DNA from: JAMOAW01 sp039908535 | GTDB taxonomy: Bacteria > Pseudomonadota > Magnetococcia > Magnetococcales > JADFZT01 | Direction: 5' to 3' | NCBI GenBank assembly: GCA_039908535.1 | Contig: JAMOAW010000044.1 | Span: forward strand, 1-29,472 | DNA length: 29,472 bases | Shown: in pieces, positions 1 through 6,322 of the stretch | How positions within the stretch are numbered: position 1 is the stretch's first letter | Layout: each line of letters starts with the position of its first letter | The notes under the pieces: generated by a model | Databases searched by the model: none | What the model was told of the DNA's origin: nothing | The model's input: only the letters and a program-made list of their open reading frames with translations | Position numbers and translations under genes: made by a program

Positions 1-2
1 AC

Positions 3-155
3 GTCAACAAACGGGTGATTGGGGCGGTAGCCTGTATGGTTGCGGAAGATAACGCAGTGCAATTTTCCATTAATAAGGGTCTCTTCGTCCTCATGCAATC
101 AGGAGATTCGGTCTCCATAATCAATGACGAGGCCTTTGTACCAAATTCATGGTAA
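3..155 (+). CDS. C-terminal end of a truncated hypothetical protein (possibly DUF3782 / PD-(D/E)XK-like)
   Basis: An open frame enters from the left edge and stops with TAA at 153-155, giving the last 50 residues of a protein whose start lies outside the window. The tail has a GLFVLMQSGDSVSIINDE stretch and ends in PNSW. This resembles the C-terminal beta-strand end of DUF3782-type proteins of the PD-(D/E)XK nuclease superfamily, which often end in a GLFV..GD...I.N...F.P pattern. That assignment is from memory of the pattern only. No catalytic residues are visible in the retained part, so the family call is tentative. The uninterrupted frame and natural-looking protein end support it being coding. 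Confidence 0.5.
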   Translation, partial: VNKRVIGAVACMVAEDNAVQFSINKGLFVLMQSGDSVSIINDEAFVPNSW

Positions 156-464
156 ATGATAAAGATAAACAACGATCTATATTTTTATCCAAAAAATCAT
201 AACTTCCATATTTGCCATCATGTTAACTATACTATAATGACTATCCACAATCAGGATGAAACTGCCATGACGCAGTCTATTACGTTTGTGAACGTCTGGA
301 AAAGATAGTGTAGCTACAATGGCAACCTTGCTCTTCTTGAGGAGATATCACGTAGATTCCTCATACCATTGTTTTCCTGGAATGACCCAATTTTAATTTT
401 TTGCTCGCAAAATACCTATTCAATCCATTCAAAATGATGTAATATAGAAAGGACAGACCCACAT
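156..464. other. Intergenic region, no gene seen
   Basis: These 309 bases lie between the truncated left-edge gene and the MCP fragment. They hold no open frame longer than about 15 codons with a ribosome site. A TATAAT hexamer at 233-238 is preceded by TTGCCA at 212-217, but the spacing is only 15, so it is a weak promoter candidate. The segment just before 465 carries AAAGGA at 448-453, which fits as the ribosome site of the next gene. Confidence 0.5.
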
Positions 465-938
465 ATGAACATTGCCCCTCAAGCCCAATCTCTGGATGAA
501 GCCCAGGATTTAATCAATACTCTGTTTCAAAAAGCCTTCGAAGCCGAAAAAGCTTTAAATCAGGCCACCAATTTTACCCATAAAAATGCCGAAGTCATGG
601 AAAAACTGGCCACCTCCGCTCAAGAAATCGGCAAAGCCGTCAAAATGATTAAAAATATCGCCGGCCAAACCAACATGCTGGCTCTCAACGCCGCTATTGA
701 AGCCGCTGGCGCGGGAGAGGCGGGTAAAGGATTCGCCGTGGTGGCCAACGAAGTCAAAGACCTCGCAAGGCAAACCGCCGAAGCCACCAACATGATCTCC
801 CAAAAAATGGACGAAATTCGCAAAAATACCAGCGAAGCCTCCAACACCTCCAAAGAGATTACCCAAAGCATCGAAATGATCCGCAATTCCAACAAAGAGA
901 TCCTCAACGTCGCCGGTCACTCTGCAGACGGATTTTAA
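465..938 (+). CDS. Truncated methyl-accepting chemotaxis protein signalling domain
   Basis: This 157-residue protein is the cytoplasmic hairpin tip of a chemoreceptor. The signature TNMLALNAAIEAAGAGEAGK (about residues 69-88), then GFAVVANEV and LARQTAEAT, is the region that binds CheA and CheW. A complete receptor would add an N-terminal sensor, membrane segments, a HAMP domain and a second long coiled-coil helix. None of these is present, no membrane segment is visible, and the protein stops at SADGF soon after the second helix begins. An in-frame stop at 435-437 excludes a longer N-terminus. AAAGGA at 448-453 lies 11 bases before the ATG, and a strong hairpin terminator follows, so it may still be expressed. 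It is either a gene remnant or a minimal soluble CheA/CheW-binding protein; I favour a remnant. Confidence 0.7.
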   Translation: MNIAPQAQSLDEAQDLINTLFQKAFEAEKALNQATNFTHKNAEVMEKLATSAQEIGKAVKMIKNIAGQTNMLALNAAIEAAGAGEAGKGFAVVANEVKDLARQTAEATNMISQKMDEIRKNTSEASNTSKEITQSIEMIRNSNKEILNVAGHSADGF

Positions 939-973
939 ATTTTATACAAAAACAATCTATAAAAATAAAGAGC

Positions 974-1013
974 TTGTGGGGATAAAACCACCCCACAATT
1001 CCCCTCTTTTTTT
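974..1013 (+). terminator. Rho-independent terminator after the MCP fragment
   Basis: An 8-bp perfect stem (TTGTGGGG at 974-981, CCCCACAA at 991-998) with a 9-base loop is followed by a T-rich run from 1006. It sits 35 bases after the MCP fragment stop codon. Confidence 0.7.
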
Positions 1014-1051
1014 CTTTAATTTTGCTCTGCCCGCAGGGGGGCATCATGGTC

Positions 1052-1096
1052 AAAAAAAATAAAAAGGCGTGGGAAAGATACCCCTCCCACGCCTTT
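1052..1096 (-). terminator. Rho-independent terminator of the pit operon
   Basis: A 12-bp perfect inverted repeat (1063-1074 with 1085-1096) has a 10-base loop. Read on the minus strand the stem is followed by a T tract (the A run at 1052-1065 on the plus strand). It lies 24 bases after the stop codon of the phosphate transporter and matches its direction. Confidence 0.8.
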
Positions 1097-1119
1097 CTAA
1101 AACAACCTGCGCCGTTTTT

Positions 1120-2610
1120 TTACTTCATCTTTACAGTATAAAGATCAAAAATAACAGCCAGATTTTTATTGATTCTCTTATTAAACGGCTTATTGAGAAC
1201 CGTATTTTCCTTGAGTTGCCATCTGGGTGAGTTTTCCGCCAAAGCCTGCACCAAACCCCAACGATAGGTAAAGGTTCTACCTGCGAGCTTCTTCACCGCC
1301 CCAAGCTCACTCTCGTCCAAAACCTCCATTTTTTCCAACTCTTCAAACTTAGAAGGATCCACAGTGATCCCTTCAACCAAGGCATCGTCAATGATCTTCA
1401 GTTCGGTTTTGAACTCCATGTTCGGAATGATCCCATCCATGGCCTTCTTGAGTTGACCAGAGGTGTTAAAGGATTTGTCATTTAAAACGGTGAGAGGAGC
1501 AATATCAAGCTTATCGGCATAACGAGCCAAGACTCGGTCCGAAAGGCGATATTCTACAGGATTGAACACCGTTTGTCCAAACACGTTTTGGAGGAAAAAC
1601 AACAAGACATAACAAACCAATGCGGAAACGATGGGGGTCTGAACCCAGGCCCAGACGATACGCCCAATCACACCCCATTTAATATTGCGGGCATTTCTAA
1701 CCAAGCCAATACCAATCACCCCACCAACCACCGCCTGAGAGCTGGAAACCGGCACCAAAGGAATAGTCGGCAATCCCATGCTGGCCAACATATATTCCAA
1801 ATCAGACGATGCAAAAAGAAATAGTGTCACCGACGTGGCAATAACCACCACAAAGGCCCCAACTGGAGTAAGAGGTACGATGGAACTACCAACCGTCAAC
1901 ATCACCTTTTTAGCGTAGGAAAACACACCCACCGCAATGGCGATACCACCCAACAGGAACAATTGCTGCAGACCGGTAAAAGTGGCGATACCACTGACAT
2001 CGATATCTTTAAAAGGATTGGCCCCAATAAAAACACCCATCACATTGGCGATGTTATTGGCCCCCAGAGAGTACGATCCCATGATACCCGCGACAACCAG
2101 CGCAATACGGGTTAAGGCATCCAGACGGATTAGGTGAATTTGCGACCAACGGAGCAACCGCTGTACACCCTTATACATGAAATAGGTAACAACACCAGTC
2201 AGGACAGGGCTTGCAACCCAAGTGCTCACGATGGTTTTAAAGATGGTATAGTCGGTGACCGAATTGGTGAAGAGGTTCCAACCAATAATCGCCCCAACAA
2301 CCGCCTGAGTTGTGGAGACCGGCAAACCAAGGATGGTCAACCAAGCTACCACAGCCGCCGCAGAAAAGGCGGTCATAAAGGCCCCACCAAGGGCATTCAC
2401 CGCACCCAATTTGGACAGGGTGTGGGCTGCACCCGCACCGCTGATCACTGCCCCAACGATCACAAACACCGAGATAATGATAGCAGCGGTTCGAAACTTA
2501 ATCATTCGGGATCCAACGGCCGTACCAAATACATTGGCGGCATCATTGGCTCCCAGGGACCAGCCTAGGAACAAGCCGCTGGAGAGATAAAGGAAGATCG
2601 TAAGATCCAT
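1120..2610 (-). CDS. pit: PiT-family inorganic phosphate transporter
   Basis: This 496-residue inner-membrane protein imports inorganic phosphate with a cation (H+ or Na+; the sequence does not decide). The two PiT signature repeats are clear: GANDAANVFGTAVGS near residue 20 and GANNIANVMG in the middle, each after hydrophobic segments, as expected for the inverted-repeat PiT fold. Many membrane helices are evident. A soluble, charged stretch of roughly 120 residues follows the last helix, making it longer at the C-terminus than a minimal PiT. The start is supported by AAGGAG eight bases upstream of the ATG. It lies 18 bases after a DUF47/PhoU-like gene, a widespread pairing in which the partner is thought to control the transporter. 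A strong terminator follows. Confidence 0.93.
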   Translation of the reverse strand: MDLTIFLYLSSGLFLGWSLGANDAANVFGTAVGSRMIKFRTAAIIISVFVIVGAVISGAGAAHTLSKLGAVNALGGAFMTAFSAAAVVAWLTILGLPVSTTQAVVGAIIGWNLFTNSVTDYTIFKTIVSTWVASPVLTGVVTYFMYKGVQRLLRWSQIHLIRLDALTRIALVVAGIMGSYSLGANNIANVMGVFIGANPFKDIDVSGIATFTGLQQLFLLGGIAIAVGVFSYAKKVMLTVGSSIVPLTPVGAFVVVIATSVTLFLFASSDLEYMLASMGLPTIPLVPVSSSQAVVGGVIGIGLVRNARNIKWGVIGRIVWAWVQTPIVSALVCYVLLFFLQNVFGQTVFNPVEYRLSDRVLARYADKLDIAPLTVLNDKSFNTSGQLKKAMDGIIPNMEFKTELKIIDDALVEGITVDPSKFEELEKMEVLDESELGAVKKLAGRTFTYRWGLVQALAENSPRWQLKENTVLNKPFNKRINKNLAVIFDLYTVKMK

Positions 2611-2628
2611 GATCGACTACTCCTTATG

Positions 2629-3285
2629 TCAATCCAACCGCTTGATAGTATAAATCGCCAGTAAATCGGCCACGTTCTCGGCTTCGTCTGCAATGTCGTC
2701 AATTTTATCGATGAAACGACGCAATTGGGACTTTTCTGCCAAGGGAAGAGCACTTGAAAAAATGTCAATTCTGATTTTTTTGGCTTTTTTATCGGCCTCT
2801 TTTTCGTAATACATCACTTTGTGCATGTGATCACGCACGGCATTGATGTCACGCAAGAAAGAACGGGTCGTCATCACCACCGACTCCACGGAATTCGCCA
2901 CCTCAATCGCCATTTGGCGCACATCCCCGTGCATTTCTTTGGGGAACTCTGGAGCCTCTACCGCCATGGCATCCATATTCTCCGTCATCAGATTGAGCAG
3001 AAAATCCAAATCTTCCAATAAGCTCAACACATCACCACGAAAGTCAGGAATCAACGACAACATGTAGAGTTGTTGCTCAATCGCCCGGCGTAGATCATCG
3101 TTTTTATGCTCTAAATCGATGAGTAATGCCACTTTATTTGTGAAATCGACATGTTTGGTACCTTTTTCAAGATAATGAGTAATCCCTTGAGAAAAAGCGA
3201 TTCCTCCCTGGGAGAGGATATCCAAATATTGCTCAAATTGATTCTCTACCTCTTTGGTGTTGCCAAGTAAGCGAAGTTTATTCAT
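2629..3285 (-). CDS. DUF47 / PhoU-like phosphate transport regulator
   Basis: This helical cytoplasmic protein of 218 residues belongs to the DUF47 family (PhoU-like, often annotated 'phosphate transport regulator'). Family features are a central LLEDLDFLLNLMTENMDAM segment, the pattern RDINAVRDHMHKVMYYEKEADKKAKKI and a terminal DEAENVADLLAIY helix; the ExEAD/E-type acidic motifs bind metal in PhoU relatives. I place the start at the ATG at 3283-3285 because AAAGGAG precedes it closely; an upstream in-frame ATG at 3345 would add 20 residues without a comparable ribosome site. It is first in a two-gene operon with the Pit transporter and probably modulates its activity. Confidence 0.88.
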   Translation of the reverse strand: MNKLRLLGNTKEVENQFEQYLDILSQGGIAFSQGITHYLEKGTKHVDFTNKVALLIDLEHKNDDLRRAIEQQLYMLSLIPDFRGDVLSLLEDLDFLLNLMTENMDAMAVEAPEFPKEMHGDVRQMAIEVANSVESVVMTTRSFLRDINAVRDHMHKVMYYEKEADKKAKKIRIDIFSSALPLAEKSQLRRFIDKIDDIADEAENVADLLAIYTIKRLD

Positions 3286-3561
3286 TACTTCTCCTTTGTT
3301 CAAATAGTGTACATTGTTCGTATTCCAATCAATGATCAAGATCAACGCTGGAACAACCTGTTTGTAACGCCCTCATGGTCTTCCTTTTAATCTTTTATAA
3401 AAGACGAATAGCAATCTGAACACCAATCAAGCAAGCCCTTGAAAATATACCCTTCAAATAAAAAGTCAAAGGCAAACCTGTGCAAACTTTCATTTCAAAT
3501 TGATTTTTTTTTAAAAAGCCTCCTATTCAAAGGAAAAATTATTATACTTTATTATATTATT

Positions 3562-3975
3562 TCAAATCACTATCTGCATCGCCCGATCGGCAAAATCCAA
3601 ACATTCTCGCACACGTTTTTCGATCACATTTACCAAAATAGAATGATCCATTTTTTGGTAGGCATGGACCAAAACATTGCGAAATCCCACCATTGCCTGA
3701 AGGGTCTGCATCTGCTCCACGCCGATCAGACCAGCCTGTTGCAAAAGGGTAAAGCTCTCCCGACTCTCTTGAGGCAAACCCAGCTTTTTTGTTTTAATGA
3801 GGTGATTGGCGATGTCAATCGTCATTTCACAAATGCGTTGTAAATTCATCGCAATAGCATCTTGTCTAAAAAAATCCTTTTCAAAAGGGTGATCACTATT
3901 CATGGCATAATAGGTATCAATCTGTTTAATACAGCGTTCGATTGAAATTTTTTTCATTAAGAGAATCTCGTTCAT
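3562..3975 (-). CDS. hepT: HepT-like HEPN ribonuclease toxin (DUF86)
   Basis: This 137-residue all-helical protein carries the HEPN active-site motif R-X4-H-X-Y (RNVLVHAY near residue 104), the RNA-cleaving site of HepT toxins. The tyrosine in that motif is the residue that the MntA partner AMPylates in characterised systems. The preceding helices (QRICEMTIDIANHLI) are typical of DUF86. The start codon overlaps the mntA stop by four bases (ATGA), so the two are translated together. A second in-frame ATG six codons later is possible. Here mntA comes first and hepT second. Function is inferred from the motif and the pairing. Confidence 0.88.
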   Translation of the reverse strand: MNEILLMKKISIERCIKQIDTYYAMNSDHPFEKDFFRQDAIAMNLQRICEMTIDIANHLIKTKKLGLPQESRESFTLLQQAGLIGVEQMQTLQAMVGFRNVLVHAYQKMDHSILVNVIEKRVRECLDFADRAMQIVI

Positions 3976-4385
3976 ACGTTATAAAACCTCCCACTCCGCA
4001 ACCCATCCTCAAGAATGGCGGCGCGTTCTTCGTTGAGTTTTTGATAAAAAGAAAAAACATACATTTCAAATAGATCTGCTGCATATTCATCCGTACAAAA
4101 AATCCGCCGCTGAGCCATAATTATTTCTCTCTGCAATACCGTGGATACCTGACGCAAATTGATCAAATCGACATCCTTATAAAATAATCTTTCCAATATC
4201 ATATGCAACGGACTCATAACGAGACTACCCACCTGCTTGGCCTCCAAAGGCAACAATAAAAGGGCAATATCCACATCGCTATCGGGCCAAACCTCTGTTG
4301 TCCCATAAGAACCAAACTGATAAACCGCTTGTACATTTGGAAATTGATTCAAAACGGCGTGAATAATTTTTGCCTGGATCGTCAT
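3972..4385 (-). CDS. mntA: MntA-type nucleotidyltransferase antitoxin
   Basis: This 137-residue minimal nucleotidyltransferase has the intact GS-X10-DXD active site (GSYGTTEVWPDSDVD near residues 25-39), where the aspartates bind the metal ions. In characterised MntA-HepT pairs the antitoxin adds AMP units to the HepT tyrosine and silences the RNase. The C-terminal half (DLINLRQVSTVLQREII, then FEMYVFSFYQKLNEERA) is also typical. The ribosome site is weak (CAGG about 8 bases before ATG). Upstream lies an inverted repeat at 4390-4456 that could serve as an operator. It overlaps hepT by four bases. Confidence 0.9.
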   Translation of the reverse strand: MTIQAKIIHAVLNQFPNVQAVYQFGSYGTTEVWPDSDVDIALLLLPLEAKQVGSLVMSPLHMILERLFYKDVDLINLRQVSTVLQREIIMAQRRIFCTDEYAADLFEMYVFSFYQKLNEERAAILEDGLRSGRFYNV

Positions 4386-4389
4386 AACA

Positions 4390-4456
4390 AAACCTGTTTT
4401 TTTGGTATAAAGTTCAGAACTCCGAGTGTCGTCATTTGCACTCTAGTAACAGGTTT
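4390..4456. promoter_or_regulatory. Nested inverted repeats upstream of mntA-hepT (possible operator)
   Basis: A perfect 9-base inverted repeat (4390-4398 AAACCTGTT, 4448-4456 AACAGGTTT) encloses a second 5-base one (GAGTG 4424-4428, CACTC 4439-4443). It starts five bases before the mntA start codon, a position suited to autoregulation. Seen in sequence; the operator role is inferred. Confidence 0.4.
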
Positions 4457-4860
4457 ACTATTTCCTCTATTTTTAAAAAAATAAGTAGATTCACAGAAAA
4501 AATAGCCCCATAGGAATGACTTTATGTTAGAATATCATATTCTAAGGGGGAGACTCAATAGCTTCCACAGGATCCATTCCGCTAAACGTGGAGACAAAAA
4601 GAGCATCTTCGTTAAAAACGATCCATCCTGCGTGACGTAAAAAACTCAACTTTGTAAAAAAATAATTTTTTTTTATAATATATTAATATTTAAACATTTA
4701 TTAACAAAAAAAACCTCTTAATAAAAAATATTGTACAATTTTTTTTCCACCCCACCAACTCCAAAATTTACAAGAGAATATTTAAATAACATAATGTTTT
4801 TATTGTTTTTTTTGTCAATCAAAAAAGTTGGCACACTTCATGATATATACTAGTTAAATA
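4457..4860. other. AT-rich intergenic region with a 19-bp palindrome
   Basis: No gene is visible. The notable features are a perfect 19-bp palindrome at 4527-4545 (TTAGAATAT C ATATTCTAA) and a very AT-rich stretch from about 4650 to 4830. A possible promoter for the CheB-like gene sits at the right end. Confidence 0.5.
4828..4856 (+). promoter_or_regulatory. Candidate promoter for the structured leader and CheB-like gene
   Basis: TGATATATACT at 4841-4851 looks like an extended -10 element. TTGGCAC at 4828-4834 matches the -24 half of a sigma-54 promoter, but the -12 half reads TGA instead of TGC. Either reading is weak; both place the start of transcription just before the stem-loop region. 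Confidence 0.3.
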
Positions 4861-4874
4861 GGAAATATTAAGAT

Positions 4875-5110
4875 TGGGTAGTGGGTCTTCGTGATCTTTA
4901 CCCATACCAGGGGTTGGTTTGGTAATCCCCCCCCCTCTTCCAACCAACCCCTGGTTTAAACATGGAGGATCAAAAGGATTTGCGACCATTCTTTACTTTG
5001 GTCGCTTCATGGAAGGAAAACATGGAGTCTGGACTGTCGCATACCCAGTCCAAAACAAAGGCCAAGTCAGTGAGATATCCCCTCCCCACTCTCCCGACTT
5101 GGTCTTTGTT
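4875..5110 (+). ncRNA. Candidate structured leader RNA: row of stem-loops
   Basis: Five stem-loops follow each other: TGGGTA/TACCCA (4875-4880/4899-4904); a 13-bp perfect stem (4907-4919/4942-4954) with a C9 run in its loop; GCGACCA/TGGTCGC (4982-4988/4999-5005); TGGACT/AGTCCA (5030-5035/5047-5052); and a 15-bp stem with a single G-U pair (5054-5068/5096-5110). The row ends 45 bases before the probable ATG of the CheB-like gene. Such density suggests a cis-acting leader or a small RNA. I recognise no known riboswitch class. The region is also open in the frame of the downstream gene from a TTG at 4919, but the peptide looks non-protein-like. Confidence 0.4.
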
Positions 5111-5155
5111 AATTTTCGTTTTTTCTTTCATAATTCCCAAAAAGCAAAGAACAAA

Positions 5156-6223
5156 ATGGCACTCAATGGCGATATAACCAAATTGCTCATTTTGGATCGG
5201 CCTGGGTATTTTAGGGTTTTGATCCAGAACCTCTTAAAATCTCAATCAGATATGACGATTCGAGTGCTTGGAAATCATCACCCTCTTTCCAAAGAAGCCC
5301 TTTTAGAATTTCAACCAAACGTGCTTCTTTTGACCATAGACTCCGTAAGCGTTGATGTCATTCGTTTAACCCGCACCATTCTTGACTTCTACCCTTGTCC
5401 AATCATATTAATCCATGGTTTAGCCAATTCCAATTGTTCTCAAATCATCGATGCCATGGCCACCCCTTGGCAAAATGGAGCTGTGGATTGTTTTCCACTC
5501 TCCATACTCTCTTCCGAAATGGATACCGAACGCCTTCGTCAGGAATTATCCACCTGTATTCGCTTGTGGTCCAGACGAGGTTTACCACCCTATTTTACGC
5601 ACTTCTATCAAAATGCAACATGGTTACAAAACACCCACCCCCCCCCATTAAAAGACAAAACACCCATTGATTTAACCATTATTGCTTCTGCTATAGGCGG
5701 TCTGGGCATATTACCGCAGCTACTCAAACAAATAGGCCCACGCCCCTGGCCCATCGTTATTAACCAAAAAATAAACGATGGACTCAGCCTCGAATATATC
5801 CATCACCTCAAAAATAAGAGTGGACTGCAAATTCTCTCTGGAGAATCCGGGCAGATCCTCCTTCCAGAAACGGTTATTTTGATTCCATCAGAGTTTTGCG
5901 GCATCATCCGCCGCGATGAACAAGGATTTCTGCGCCTACATTTTCAATATCAATCCGGTTGCCATACCCCCATGGGCGTAGATTTTTTATTTCAATCCGC
6001 GTCCGAAAATGCCCACCATCCGATTGGCATCGTGTTGACCGGTTTCGGTTCTGAAGGCGAACAAGGGGCAGCAAGCTTTTTTAAAAAAGGGTTCCCTCTC
6101 CTGGTGCAAAATCCAACCACCTGTTTGGCCGACGAATTGCCAAAACGGGCCATACAGCACAATCCTGACGCCCTGTGTATGACCATTTCCCAAATTGCCA
6201 ACTATCTGACTGAAGCCGCCTAA
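5156..6223 (+). CDS. CheB-like protein with degenerate receiver and inactive methylesterase domain
   Basis: Starting at the ATG at 5156, this 355-residue protein has the two-domain order of CheB. Residues 9-125 follow a receiver fold (KLLILDRP start, GAVDCFP near the end). The phosphoacceptor aspartate aligns with Thr60, the second acidic-pocket residue with Arg15, and the conserved Lys of the PKP motif with Leu. Residues 172-350 follow the methylesterase domain (IIASAIGG, then MGVDFLFQSASE, then GIVLTGFGSEGEQGA, then CLADELPKRAI). The catalytic Ser, His and Asp align with Ala179 (Ser178 is adjacent), Lys205 and Glu300. It should be unable to demethylate receptors and may be a binding or scaffold protein. 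A C9 tract at 5638-5646 lies in the linker. No che genes are adjacent. The ribosome site is weak; the frame extends upstream to 4919. Confidence 0.75.
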   Translation: MALNGDITKLLILDRPGYFRVLIQNLLKSQSDMTIRVLGNHHPLSKEALLEFQPNVLLLTIDSVSVDVIRLTRTILDFYPCPIILIHGLANSNCSQIIDAMATPWQNGAVDCFPLSILSSEMDTERLRQELSTCIRLWSRRGLPPYFTHFYQNATWLQNTHPPPLKDKTPIDLTIIASAIGGLGILPQLLKQIGPRPWPIVINQKINDGLSLEYIHHLKNKSGLQILSGESGQILLPETVILIPSEFCGIIRRDEQGFLRLHFQYQSGCHTPMGVDFLFQSASENAHHPIGIVLTGFGSEGEQGAASFFKKGFPLLVQNPTTCLADELPKRAIQHNPDALCMTISQIANYLTEAA

Positions 6224-6322
6224 GTTCCATCAACTAAAACAAAAAAAATAATCATTCCATTTTTTAATCGAATATTAGATAATTAAAATTTTATTCTCTC
6301 AATATTTCAGGTTAAAAACGCC

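Noticed and set aside
2134..2568. Large plus-strand frames opposite the phosphate transporter
   Set aside because: Antisense shadows of a gene with clear PiT motifs.
4919..5155. N-terminal extension of the CheB-like protein from a TTG start
   Set aside because: The encoded stretch crosses several stem-loops and a C9 run, has no domain character, and CheB-type homology starts only after the ATG at 5156.
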